From NCBI GenBank assembly GCA_020252485.1, contig JADCCX010000012.1:1-64000 (forward strand): a stretch of DNA of 64,000 bases, written 5' to 3'. Made by a program: the position numbers and the translations under genes. Below the pieces are notes generated by a model that was not told where the DNA came from, did no database searches, and saw nothing but the letters and a program-made list of their open reading frames with translations. Position 1 is the first letter of the stretch. Every line of letters starts with the position of its first letter. The stretch comes from Methylocystis sp. (GTDB taxonomy: Bacteria > Pseudomonadota > Alphaproteobacteria > Rhizobiales > Beijerinckiaceae). Positions 1 through 7,175 of the stretch are shown here, one piece after another.

Positions 1-543
1 GACCCAGCCGCCAATCCTGGTGTGGGCCTCGGCGCTGATCTTGTCGGTTTCCTGCCGTGAGAAGCGCGGGCCGGCGCGGGCGATGTCGGCGAGATGCATA
101 AGGCCTGTCCAGGCGCGGACCGTGTCGTGGCCGGCGGTGAGCAGCGGCTGCCAGGCTTTCGGGCGCAGCTTGACGGCCTTCCCGAAGCCTTCGATCCACA
201 TTTCCCAGAACACCTCGCCATGGCGCTTGCCGGTGGCGAAGAGCGGGCCGTAGGTCTCAGGCGCGTTGAAGAGCGTCGTGGCGATGGCGTTGTACTGCTC
301 CATGACGAGGCCCATGACCCTGTTCACCTGGTGGAGGTCTTCGAAGACGGGCTCATCCGCGCTCTCGCGGTTCCAGACGAGCGGCAGCCAGGCGCTGGGC
401 GGGATCGTCTCGGGGCAGACGAGGATGCCGGCGAGATAGCCGTCGAGCTCCTCGATCAGCATTGCATCCTCATGCAGGCCGAGCAGCGCCTCCGAGAGCT
501 TCGTCTCGGTGCGCGACAGGCCCTTGCGTGACCGTTCCTTCAT
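1..543 (-). CDS. UPF0149 (YecA/YgfB) family protein, 3' end outside window
   Basis: Open from an ATG at 543 to the window edge (181 codons, no stop). The N-terminal part carries the family hallmark ELDGYLAGILVCPETIPPSA, followed by WLPLVWN and a helical region typical of UPF0149 proteins; the C-terminus (often an SEC-C zinc motif) would lie outside. An AGGAGGTCC ribosome-binding site (544-552) fixes the start. That site and the first 74 nt of the gene lie inside the 3' end of an IS66 transposase remnant read in another frame, so the gene looks like a co-transcribed passenger of that element. Function of the family is unknown. Confident of family, not of role. Confidence 0.85.
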   Translation of the reverse strand, partial: MKERSRKGLSRTETKLSEALLGLHEDAMLIEELDGYLAGILVCPETIPPSAWLPLVWNRESADEPVFEDLHQVNRVMGLVMEQYNAIATTLFNAPETYGPLFATGKRHGEVFWEMWIEGFGKAVKLRPKAWQPLLTAGHDTVRAWTGLMHLADIARAGPRFSRQETDKISAEAHTRIGGWV

Positions 544-934
544 CGGACCTCCTGTTCCATGGCAGCAGCTCACCGATGCGGTTGATCGGATGATCGGCGA
601 TGCAGCGCAGGATATCGCGCAGATAGGCGGCGGGGTCGAGACCGTTCAGCCTGGCCGTCTCGATCAGGGTGTAAAGGACTGCAGCGCGTTCGCCGCCGGC
701 GTCGGAGCCCGCGAAGAGCCAGTTTCTGGCGCCAGGCTTGAGAGGCCGGATGGCGCGCTCGGCAGCGTTGCTGGATATCTCCAGCCTGCCGTCGTCGAGA
801 TAGCGGGTGAGCGCCGCCCAGCGCGGGCGGTGAGCCCGTCCCGGCGTGATAATCGTGGAAGTTGCGGCGCGCGTGCGCCCAGCAGGCGACCTCGGTCGCG
901 GCGGCGGGACGCGTGGCGCTCGTTGTTGGGCTTA
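470..934 (-). pseudogene. IS66-family transposase (TnpC) remnant, internally deleted
   Basis: Reading leftward, about 934-840 encodes EVACWAHARRNFHDYHAGTG, an IS66 TnpC block. From about 818 a different frame encodes RWAALTRYLDDGRLEIS, then SSNAAERAIRPLKPGARNW, YTLIETARLNGLDP and DHPINRIGELLPWN, which is the TnpC C-terminus, ending at a TGA at 470-472. In intact IS66 proteins the two blocks are separated by roughly 90 residues, so an internal deletion with a frame change has destroyed the gene. The N-terminal two thirds and tnpA/tnpB are absent. The UPF0149 ORF starts within its 3' end. Confidence 0.8.
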
Positions 935-972
935 CACAAGCATTCGATATGAAAACGGCAACTTACCCACGC

Positions 973-1079
973 TTAGAGCATTTTCCGAAGAAGTGGATAC
1001 CGGTTCTTCGAAATAAAATGCGGTAAATCAAGAGCTTAGAGCGGCCGATCTGATTCAGTCAGATCGGCAACCGCTCTAG
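973..1079. repeat. 107-bp two-hairpin interspersed repeat, copy A
   Basis: Starts TTAGAGCATTTTCCGAAG and ends CGGCAACCGCTCTAG. It contains two imperfect hairpins: GCATTTT...GAAGAA with TTCTTCG...AAAATGC, and TAGAGCGG...GATCTGA with TCAGATCGG...CCGCTCTA. It matches 1538-1644 in the same orientation with a single visible difference (AAATAAAATG against AAAGAAAATG). Confidence 0.85.
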
Positions 1080-1157
1080 GCCTGCTCGGCGGCCTTCATG
1101 ACGCACCCGCGCTTCTTCTTCTCGCGCCCGAGTGCCTGAATGGTGTATGCGAGAAAG

Positions 1158-1537
1158 TCAGCTCCGGCGTTGGGCCAGGGGACCGCTCGCACGGTCCTGC
1201 CCCATTTCAATTGCTGGGCTCGTGACTTTGCTGATCATCGCTCCGGTGTAGATGGTAGAATAGTTTGGCTTGGGTGGGCGCGCCGCCTCATCGACGCTAC
1301 GGCGAACTCACAATCGCTCCTCCATCGATTGCAGGGACTGCGACAGGGCGCGATCCGAAATAGTCAATAGACGCCGCTTGATCTCGGTGAACTGGCTTGG
1401 CCTGCCTAATGTGGCAAGAACCGGTACAGTCCAGGACCTTCGAAGCAGGTCCTGATTCTCGTCTCCAGACAGACGCTGGATACTGCTCGCCAGCTCGGCC
1501 GCGACCTTTCCCGGCGGCGTCAGACGGAACTCCGGCC
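1158..1537 (-). pseudogene. HxlR-type transcriptional regulator remnant
   Basis: Leftward translation from 1537 gives PEFRLTPPGKVAAELASSIQ, then DLLRRSWTVPVLATLGRPSQ, FTEIKRRLLTISDRALSQSL and QSMEERL, an in-frame TGA, then VRRSVDEAARPPKPNYS and a stop at 1158-1160. The order W-xVPVL, F-xEIKRRL, IS-xRALSQSL, E-xRLxVRR is the HxlR winged-helix layout. The leading RLTPPGK block resembles the end of a preceding HxlR domain, so the ancestor may have been a tandem-domain regulator. The 5' end is cut exactly by repeat copy B. Family call is from motif reading only. Confidence 0.55.
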
Positions 1538-1644
1538 TTAGAGCATTTTCCGAAGAAGTGGATACCGGTTCTTCGAAAGAAAATGCGGTAAATCAAGAGC
1601 TTAGAGCGGCCGATCTGATTCAGTCAGATCGGCAACCGCTCTAG
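1538..1644. repeat. 107-bp two-hairpin interspersed repeat, copy B
   Basis: Direct repeat of 973-1079 with one visible mismatch. The two copies bracket the HxlR remnant, as in a composite insertion or a recombination product. Its last four bases, CTAG, also form the left flank of the adjacent MITE-like element. Confidence 0.85.
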
Positions 1645-1755
1645 CAGGCTGCTGAAAAAGTCTAAAATGTCGGGTACAAACCGGAAACATAACGGATTCG
1701 AACGGGGTTCAAACCGGAATCGCGGTGTGTCAAAAATGTGTTTTTCAGCAGCCTG
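1645..1755. mobile_element. MITE-like 111-bp element with 15-bp inverted ends
   Basis: The left end CAGGCTGCTGAAAAA (1645-1659) is the exact reverse complement of the right end TTTTTCAGCAGCCTG (1741-1755). CTAG flanks both sides (1641-1644 and 1756-1759), consistent with a 4-bp YTAR-type target duplication as used by IS5-group elements. There is no coding capacity. The right CTAG overlaps the stop codon of the adjacent IS5-type transposase fragment. Confidence 0.75.
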
Positions 1756-2010
1756 CTAGGCCGTGTGGACGAATTTGATCAAGCATAATCCAGCGGCGAA
1801 GCTGACAATGGACCGGAAACTTCTGGCGTTTTTCTCGCAGCGCAGGGCGACGCGCTTGAAGCGTTTGAGGATGCCGATGCCCTGTTCGATGCGTCCGCGC
1901 GCCTTGTAGAGGGTCTTGGCGAAGAAGGCGGGCTTGTCTTTTTCGTTGTCCCTATGCGGGATCACCGGCGCGATGCCCCGTGAGCGCGCCAAAGCCCTGT
2001 TTGCAAAAGC
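1756..2010 (-). pseudogene. IS5-family transposase, C-terminal fragment
   Basis: Leftward translation includes GIAPVIPHRDNEKDKPAFF, then YKARGRIEQGIGILKRFKRV, ALRCEKNARSF and SIVSFAAGLCLIKFVHTA before a TAG at 1756-1758. The VIP-R-N-K, Y-xxR-xxIEQ and LK-xFKRVALRxEK pattern is the C-terminal part of the IS5 DDE domain. The rest of the transposase is missing: the frame runs at its 5' end into the Zur-box sequence of the zinc operon, so the junction is near 2010. Confidence 0.7.
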
Positions 2011-2011
2011 C

Positions 2012-2034
2012 TGGATGTTATAGTATATCATTTC
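2012..2034. promoter_or_regulatory. Zur box upstream of the zinc-uptake operon
   Basis: The sequence ATGTTATAGTATATCATTTC (within 2015-2034) is a near palindrome that matches the alphaproteobacterial Zur operator pattern (ATGTTATA-N-TATAACAT core): the right half is almost perfect, the left half slightly less so. It lies about 20 bp upstream of the first ORF of the zinc operon. Binding and repression in zinc-replete cells are inferred from the family. Confidence 0.75.
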
Positions 2035-2053
2035 TTCTGTCGGAGAATGCCCC

Positions 2054-2194
2054 TTGACGACCAGCCACCACCATCATCACGCTGCCCCGATCGAAGCAGG
2101 CTTCTCGCTGCTGCGCCTTTCCGTGGCCGAACGGCTGATGGGCGCGGCGGCCATCCTGGCGGCGCTCTGGCTTGCGGTCTGGTGGGCGCTGTGA
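2054..2194 (+). CDS. Small His-rich single-pass membrane protein (46 aa)
   Basis: TTG start preceded by GGAGAA (2042-2047, 6-nt spacer); 46 aa. The N-terminus TTSHHHHHAAPIEAG holds five consecutive histidines; residues about 29-45 (MGAAAILAALWLAVWWAL) form one hydrophobic helix. An in-frame TAG at 2021-2023 and the absence of an in-frame ATG show that this is not the tail of a longer gene. Its TGA overlaps the GTG start of znuC (GTGA), so translation is probably coupled, and it is the first ORF behind the Zur box. The His cluster suggests metal binding on one face of the membrane; this is inference. I do not recognise a named family. Confidence 0.65.
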   Translation: MTTSHHHHHAAPIEAGFSLLRLSVAERLMGAAAILAALWLAVWWAL

Positions 2195-2937
2195 CGGCCG
2201 CGACGGGAATCACCTTCCTTGATGCGACGCTTGGCTATGACCGCCGGCCGGCCGTGCATCATCTGAGCGGCCGGATCGAGCCCGGTGCGCTGCTGGCGGT
2301 CGTCGGGCCCAATGGGGCCGGCAAATCCACCCTCCTCAAGGGTCTGGTGGGGGCATTGAAGCCGCTGCAGGGCCGGATCGACACCGGCGGCCTGACCTGT
2401 CAGGACATCGCCTATCTGCCGCAGGCGGCCGATATCGACCGCAGCTTTCCGATTTCGGTGTTCGACCTCGTTTCTGCGGGACGCTGGCGCACGGCTGGAC
2501 TGTTCGGCGGCTTCGGCTCGGCCGATAAGGCTGCCGCGCAGGAGGCGCTGATGGCCGTCGGCCTCGGCGGTTTCAACAATCGCCCGATCGGCAGCCTGTC
2601 CGGCGGCCAGTTGCAGCGGGCTTTGTTCGCCAGGCTGCTGCTGCAGGATGCGAAGCTGATCCTGCTTGATGAGCCCTTCACGGCCATCGACACGAAGACG
2701 AGCGCCGATCTGCTGGCCTTGATCCGCCGCTGGCACGGCGAGCGCCGGACGGTGATTGCCGTGCTGCACGACATGGATATGGTGCGCGAGCATTTCCCCG
2801 AGACGCTGCTGCTCGCCCGCGAGGCCATTGCCTGGGGCAAGACCGGGGAAGCGCTGCGGCCGGAAAATCTGCTGAGCGCCCGCCGCATGATCGAAGCGCA
2901 TGATCCGCACGCGGTTCCTTGCGCGCAAGCCGCCTGA
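2191..2937 (+). CDS. znuC: Zinc ABC transporter ATP-binding protein ZnuC
   Basis: 248-aa ATPase that powers high-affinity Zn2+ import through ZnuB. Visible motifs: Walker A GPNGAGKS (39-46), Q-loop around YLPQ, signature LSGGQ (136-140), Walker B LILLDEP (156-162) and H-loop VLHD (191-194). The GTG at 2191 is preferred because the protein then has normal length and overlaps the stop of the upstream small ORF by GTGA; a longer frame to 2047 would run through that ORF. The znuB gene follows after 31 bp. The related manganese ABC ATPases look similar; the Zur boxes and COG0523 neighbour favour zinc. Confidence 0.88.
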   Translation: MTAATGITFLDATLGYDRRPAVHHLSGRIEPGALLAVVGPNGAGKSTLLKGLVGALKPLQGRIDTGGLTCQDIAYLPQAADIDRSFPISVFDLVSAGRWRTAGLFGGFGSADKAAAQEALMAVGLGGFNNRPIGSLSGGQLQRALFARLLLQDAKLILLDEPFTAIDTKTSADLLALIRRWHGERRTVIAVLHDMDMVREHFPETLLLAREAIAWGKTGEALRPENLLSARRMIEAHDPHAVPCAQAA

Positions 2938-2968
2938 TCCAGCCGCATCGACCTGAACCGCGCCGCCG

Positions 2969-3838
2969 ATGATCCACGATATCTTCATCGCGCCTTTTGC
3001 GGAATTCGGCTTCATGCGCCGGGCGCTCGTCGGCGGCATGGCCCTTTCGATCGCCGGCGGCCCCGTCGGCGTCTTCCTGATGCTGCGCCGCATGAGCCTC
3101 ACCGGTGACGCCATGGCCCATGCCATCTTGCCCGGCGTCGCCGTCGGCTATCTGCTGTTCGGCCTCTCGCTCTGGCCGATGACGGTGGGAGGCCTCGCAG
3201 CCGGGTTCGCTGTCGCGATGCTGGCTGGCGTCGTGGCGCGGGTGACCGTGCTGAAGGAGGACGCGTCGCTCGCCGCCTTCTACCTGCTGTCGCTCGCCCT
3301 GGGCGTCACCATCGTCTCGCTCAAGGGCTCCAATGTCGATCTCCTGCATGTGCTGTTCGGCTCCGTGCTGGCGCTGGGCGACGAGACGCTGCTGCTGCTC
3401 GCCGGGATCGCCACGATCACGCTTGGCATCATGGCGGTGATCTACCGGCCGCTGGTGCTGGATACGGTCGATCCCGGCTTCCTGCGCTCCGTCTCGGGGG
3501 CCGGAACGCCGGTCCATCTCGTCTTTCTGGCGCTGGTCGTGCTCAATCTGGTGGGCGGCTTCAATGCGCTTGGCACCTTGCTTGCCGTGGGGCTGATGAT
3601 GCTGCCCGCCGCCTCCAGCCGCTTCTGGTCGGCGGATATCGGCGCCATGATAGGGATCGCCGTCCTGATCGGCTGCCTTTCGTCCCTGATCGGCCTGCTG
3701 GCCTCCTATCATCTCAATCTCGCGGCCGGCCCGGCCATCATTCTTGCGGCCGGCCTGCTCTATCTCCTCTCCATGATGTTCGGCCGCAGGGAGGGACTCT
3801 TCTGGAAGGCCTTTCCAGGCCGGCATCTTTCTGCTTAA
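2969..3838 (+). CDS. znuB: Zinc ABC transporter permease ZnuB
   Basis: 289-aa inner-membrane permease of the ABC-3 family. There are about eight hydrophobic segments, starting at MALSIAGGPVGVFLMLRR; the family block SLTGDAMAHAILPGVAVGYL is near residues 48-67 and a long C-terminal hydrophobic pair ends at LLYLLSMMFG. It forms the channel for zinc released from periplasmic ZnuA. Its stop codon (TAA at 3836-3838) is part of the second Zur box, so znuA probably has its own regulated promoter in addition to read-through from znuC. Confidence 0.87.
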   Translation: MIHDIFIAPFAEFGFMRRALVGGMALSIAGGPVGVFLMLRRMSLTGDAMAHAILPGVAVGYLLFGLSLWPMTVGGLAAGFAVAMLAGVVARVTVLKEDASLAAFYLLSLALGVTIVSLKGSNVDLLHVLFGSVLALGDETLLLLAGIATITLGIMAVIYRPLVLDTVDPGFLRSVSGAGTPVHLVFLALVVLNLVGGFNALGTLLAVGLMMLPAASSRFWSADIGAMIGIAVLIGCLSSLIGLLASYHLNLAAGPAIILAAGLLYLLSMMFGRREGLFWKAFPGRHLSA

Positions 3839-3858
3839 ATGGTATAACATTACATATT
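3836..3858. promoter_or_regulatory. Second Zur-like box, upstream of znuA
   Basis: AAATGGTATAACATTACAT (3837-3855) aligns to the same Zur operator pattern as the site at 2012-2034, with more mismatches, and lies about 14-36 bp upstream of the znuA start. A GAGGAGAG ribosome-binding site follows at 3860-3867. This suggests a second Zur-controlled start for znuA and the metallochaperone. Confidence 0.55.
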
Positions 3859-3871
3859 TGAGGAGAGACCC

Positions 3872-4813
3872 ATGCTTTCGCGCCGCGCCCTGCTCCTGAC
3901 AATTTCTGGCTCAGCCGCATTGATGGCGGTCCACTCTCCCGGAATTGCGCAGGAGGCGAAGCTGCCCGTTGTCGCCTCGTTCTCGATCGTCGGCGATGTC
4001 GTGCAGAACATCGGCGGTGACCGCATCGCCCTCACCACCCTCGTGCAGCCAGGCAGCGATGCCCATGTCTACACGCCGACGCCGGCCGATGCGAAGGCGG
4101 TCACCAGCGCCCGGCTGGTCGTCGCCAACGGCTTGAAATTCGAGGGCTGGATCAACCGGCTGATGCAGGCCTCGGCCAGCAAGGCGGCTCTGGTGGAAGC
4201 GGCGGCCGGCGTGAAGGGGCGCGTGGAGAAGGATGCCCATGGCCATGGAGCGAAGGACAAGCATGGCCACAATCACGGCGGGCTCGATCCGCATGCCTGG
4301 CAATCCGTCGCGAATATGCGCCTCTATGTGGCCAATATCCGCGATGGCCTGATCGCAGCCGATCCTTCCGGCAAGGCAATCTACGAGGCCAATGCCATAC
4401 GCTATCTCACCGAACTCGATACGCTGGAGGAAGAGATCAAGGCCGCCGTCGCCCGCATACCCGCAGACCGCCGCAAGGTGATCACGTCGCATGACGCCTT
4501 CGGCTATTTCGAGCAGGCCTATGGGATCACCTTTGTTGCGCCGCGCGGCGTCTCCACCGAATCGGAAGCCTCAGCCAGGGATGTGGCGCGGATCATCCAG
4601 CAAATCCGCCGCGAGAAGATCCCGGCCGTCTTCATCGAGAACATCTCCGATCAGCGGCTGATCCAGCAGATCGCGGCGGAGACGGGCGCCCGCATCGGCG
4701 GCACGCTCTATTCTGACGCCTTGTCGAAACCGGAAGGGCCTGCCCCCACTTACATTCGCATGATGCGTCACAATATAAGGACGATAGCGCAAGCGCTGCA
4801 GCCCACCAGCTAG
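3872..4813 (+). CDS. znuA: Periplasmic zinc-binding protein ZnuA
   Basis: 313-aa substrate-binding component (TroA fold) that captures Zn2+ in the periplasm and delivers it to ZnuB/ZnuC. Signal peptide at residues 1-26 (LLLTISGSAALMAVHSPGIAQ). Candidate zinc ligands are H65 in DAHVYTP, H141 in DPHAW and the histidine in TSHDAFGY; between them lies a His/Asp-rich loop (121-137, containing HGHGAKDKHGHNH) typical of zinc rather than manganese binding proteins. Strong GAGGAGAG site before the ATG. The COG0523 gene follows after 14 bp. Confidence 0.9.
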   Translation: MLSRRALLLTISGSAALMAVHSPGIAQEAKLPVVASFSIVGDVVQNIGGDRIALTTLVQPGSDAHVYTPTPADAKAVTSARLVVANGLKFEGWINRLMQASASKAALVEAAAGVKGRVEKDAHGHGAKDKHGHNHGGLDPHAWQSVANMRLYVANIRDGLIAADPSGKAIYEANAIRYLTELDTLEEEIKAAVARIPADRRKVITSHDAFGYFEQAYGITFVAPRGVSTESEASARDVARIIQQIRREKIPAVFIENISDQRLIQQIAAETGARIGGTLYSDALSKPEGPAPTYIRMMRHNIRTIAQALQPTS

Positions 4814-4827
4814 AATCACGAGCTAGA

Positions 4828-5913
4828 ATGATGTCCGAGAAAATCCCCGTCACCGTCCTCACCGGCTATCTGGGTGCGGGCAAGACCACCTTGCTGAACC
4901 GCATCCTCACCGAGCCGCATGGCCAGAAATTCGCCGTCATCGTCAATGAATTCGGTGAGATCGGCATCGACAACGAATTGATCGTCGGCGCGGATGAGGA
5001 AGTCTTCGAGATGAACAACGGCTGCATCTGCTGCACCGTGCGCGGCGACCTGATCCGCATCATCGAGAACCTGATGAAGCGGAAGGACAAGTTCGACGCG
5101 ATCATCGTGGAGACGACCGGCCTCGCCGATCCCGCCCCGGTGGCGCAGACCTTCTTCATGGATCAGGACGTGCAGGCCGCGGCCCGGCTCGACGCTGTCG
5201 TCACCGTCGCCGACGCGATGTGGCTGAAGGACCGCCTGAAGGATGCGCCCGAGGCGAAGAACCAGATCGCCTTCGCCGATGTCATCCTGCTCAACAAGAC
5301 GGATCTCGTCTCGCCCGCGCAATTGCGCGAGGTGGAGGCCCGCATCCGCGCCATCAACCCCTATGCGAAGCTGCACAGGACGGTGAAATCCGCCGTGCCG
5401 ATCAGCGAGATCCTTGGCCGCAACGCCTTCGATCTCGACCGCATCCTCGAGCTGGAGCCGGCCTTCCTGACCGCCGGCGATCACGACCACGACCACGATC
5501 ACCACCATCATGACCATGACCATACCGGGCCGGATTGCGATCACCCCTCCCACAAGCATGACCATGCCCATCACCACGATGCGCATGCCCATGGCGGCCT
5601 CAAGCATTATCACGACGAGGATATGCAATCGGTCGCGCTGGAAATCCCCGGCGATGTCGATCCGGAGAAGTTCATGCCCTGGATCAATGATTACGTGCAG
5701 ACGGAAGGGCCGAATATCCTGCGCTCCAAGGGCATCCTCGCCTTCAAGGGCGAGCCGAAGCGCTTCGTCTTCCAGGGCGTGCATATGGTGCTCGACGGCG
5801 ATCTGCAGCGCGACTGGAAGGCTGACGAAAAGCGCACCTCCAAGATCGTCTTCATCGGCCGCGAGCTGAAGCGCGACGAAATCACGAAAGGCTTCATGGC
5901 CTGCGCGGCCTGA
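4828..5913 (+). CDS. COG0523/CobW-family GTP-dependent zinc metallochaperone
   Basis: 361 aa. G3E GTPase with Walker A GYLGAGKTT (13-21), the metal motif GCICC (C66, C68, C69), the Walker B region ETTGLADPAP and the guanine motif NKTD. A long His/Asp-rich insertion (about residues 217-255, repeated HDHDH and HHHDH) separates it from the CobW C-terminal domain. Proteins of this layout located in Zur regulons (ZigA/ZNG1-like) deliver zinc to client enzymes during zinc limitation. Fourteen bp downstream of znuA in the same direction, so very likely in the same regulon. ATGATG at 4828/4831 leaves one codon of start ambiguity. Confidence 0.88.
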   Translation: MMSEKIPVTVLTGYLGAGKTTLLNRILTEPHGQKFAVIVNEFGEIGIDNELIVGADEEVFEMNNGCICCTVRGDLIRIIENLMKRKDKFDAIIVETTGLADPAPVAQTFFMDQDVQAAARLDAVVTVADAMWLKDRLKDAPEAKNQIAFADVILLNKTDLVSPAQLREVEARIRAINPYAKLHRTVKSAVPISEILGRNAFDLDRILELEPAFLTAGDHDHDHDHHHHDHDHTGPDCDHPSHKHDHAHHHDAHAHGGLKHYHDEDMQSVALEIPGDVDPEKFMPWINDYVQTEGPNILRSKGILAFKGEPKRFVFQGVHMVLDGDLQRDWKADEKRTSKIVFIGRELKRDEITKGFMACAA

Positions 5914-6041
5914 GGCGAAACGCCCCCGCCGATTGGCTGCCCTGGACGGCAATGCGGCTGGCGCGCGCTTCGCCTGCGCCGGAATTGCGGCGGATCCTCT
6001 TGCCCTTTCAGACCATCCAGCGTATCCGACCTCGCGAAGCG

Positions 6042-6115
6042 CTGCTGTAGCTCAGTGGTAGAGCACACCATTGGTAATGGTGAGGTCGAGAGTTCAATCC
6101 TCTCCAGCAGCACCA
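6042..6115 (+). tRNA. tRNA-Thr (anticodon GGT)
   Basis: Cloverleaf visible: acceptor GCTGCTG (6042-6048) pairs with CAGCAGC (6105-6111); D arm GCTC/GAGC; anticodon stem CACCA/TGGTG with loop TTGGTAA; T arm GAGAG-TTCAATC-CTCTC; discriminator A and an encoded CCA (6113-6115). The GGT anticodon reads ACC/ACU threonine codons. A toxin-antitoxin module lies about 130 bp downstream. Confidence 0.95.
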
Positions 6116-6248
6116 TTCTCCGGAACCACTGCCGTCGGTCAATCGCGAAACACGCCAAGGCATCGGCAACGGCATTCATGACAGGAATGTTCGCCAGCAA
6201 GCCGCTGCGTTTCAACCAGATCGCTGCCGCTCTTGCGCGGTTTGCCGG

Positions 6249-6530
6249 TCACGCCGCGCGCGGCGAGATGGCCGAATAATCATGCGCCGTCTCAGCCTTC
6301 GAGAGGTCATGCGCGGCCTGCAAGTTGAGCCAGAACCAAGCGTCCGTGTTGAAGTAGCGCCCGAGGCGGATCGCGGTGTCCGCCGATACGTCGCGGCGGC
6401 CGCGCGCAATCTCGGAGAGCCGGTTCGCCGGCACGCCGATCGCCGCGCCAAGGGCGCGGGCGCTCAAGCCCAGCGGCGCCATGAATTCCTCTCGCAGCAC
6501 TTCGCCGGGATGCGTTCTGACGCGGGCCAT
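6249..6530 (-). CDS. higA: HigA-type antitoxin (XRE family)
   Basis: 93 aa. HTH of the HigA group: RTHPGEVLREEFMAPLGLS near the N-terminus, then ARALGAAIGVPANRLSEIA, RGRRDVSADTAIRLGRYF and WFWLNLQAAHDL, the standard HigA succession. It should neutralise the adjacent toxin and autorepress the operon. The ATG at 6530 is chosen because GAGGAGG precedes it; a longer frame lacks this. Ten bp downstream of higB, in the toxin-first order normal for higBA. Confidence 0.88.
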   Translation of the reverse strand: MARVRTHPGEVLREEFMAPLGLSARALGAAIGVPANRLSEIARGRRDVSADTAIRLGRYFNTDAWFWLNLQAAHDLSKAETAHDYSAISPRAA

Positions 6531-6540
6531 GCGAACCTCC

Positions 6541-6822
6541 TCAATGATAATCGACAATTTCAACATCCGCCGGGCCTTCGGGCGTCCAGCGGAAGCAGAT
6601 GCGCCATTGCTGATTGACGCGAATGCTCCACTGGCCGCTCCGATCGCCCTTCAATGCTTCCAGCCAGTTGCCCGGCGGGGAGCGCAAGTCATCAAGCCGC
6701 ACGGCGGCGTTGACCATATCGAGCTTGCGCGCCGCCACCGCCTCGAAGGATCGCCATTGCGCAGGACAGACGCCATCCCGGAAGAACCGCTCCGTCGCCC
6801 GATCCATGAAACTGAAGATCAT
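6541..6822 (-). CDS. higB: HigB/RelE-fold toxin
   Basis: 93 aa. Typical HigB features: ATERFFRDG near the N-terminus, LDDLRSPPGNWLEALKGDRS in the middle and WSIRVNQQWRICFRW near the end, followed by EIVDYH. The family cleaves mRNA on the ribosome. The gene runs away from a palindromic operator at 6833-6846 and precedes the antitoxin. Full family length with no sign of decay. Confidence 0.88.
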   Translation of the reverse strand: MIFSFMDRATERFFRDGVCPAQWRSFEAVAARKLDMVNAAVRLDDLRSPPGNWLEALKGDRSGQWSIRVNQQWRICFRWTPEGPADVEIVDYH

Positions 6823-6832
6823 GACTGAATAT

Positions 6833-6846
6833 GCGATACGTATCGC
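6833..6846. promoter_or_regulatory. Palindromic operator of higBA
   Basis: GCGATACGTATCGC is a perfect 14-bp palindrome 11 bp upstream of the higB start, followed by a further GCGTAT half-repeat. Position and symmetry suit binding by the HigA dimer. A similar ATACG/CGTAT palindrome precedes the second higBA at 32165-32179. Confidence 0.55.
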
Positions 6847-7175
6847 GTATCATCAAGCCCGGTTGCGGATCGGCGCCCCGGATCGCCCGCAACCCGGCCA
6901 TGGTCAACGTCCGCCTGCACGCCTGGCAAGCGATCTCAGGCAGCACCACGCCGGAGACGAGATTGGCGGCACCCGGGATGCAGGGAACCTGCCGCAGCTC
7001 CCTTCTGCTATTCTGCGCCGCCCAAGCTTTGCCGCATTGTCGATGGATCAGGAGGCCACTATCCATGCAACCGGGCCTGATGATTGTGTCACAGCCAGCG
7101 TTTCACTTGCTGCGAAGCGCTAAAGCGTCCATTTAAGGACGAATCCGTTTCGCCAGAAGATAAGGCCATGACGAC
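6847..7175. other. Intergenic stretch, no convincing gene
   Basis: Space between the higBA operator and the TPR gene. No tRNA, strong hairpin or insertion end is visible. The only candidate ORF is 7065-7136 (+), 23 codons starting MQPGLMIVS, with AGGAGG 9 nt before its ATG; it could be a short leader peptide but has no other support. Confidence 0.4.

Noticed and set aside
1080-1157. Short minus-strand frame ending EKKKRGCVMKAAEQA before repeat copy A
   Set aside because: Looks like the tail of a real protein but is cut by the repeat, has no start and matches no family I can name.
6042-6822. tRNA-Thr as an integration site for a genomic island
   Set aside because: A toxin-antitoxin pair lies nearby, but there is no integrase and no duplicated tRNA 3' end in the window.
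7065-7136. 23-codon leader peptide with AGGAGG before the TPR gene
   Set aside because: Good ribosome-binding site but no hairpins, regulatory codon run or other support; noted only in the intergenic entry.
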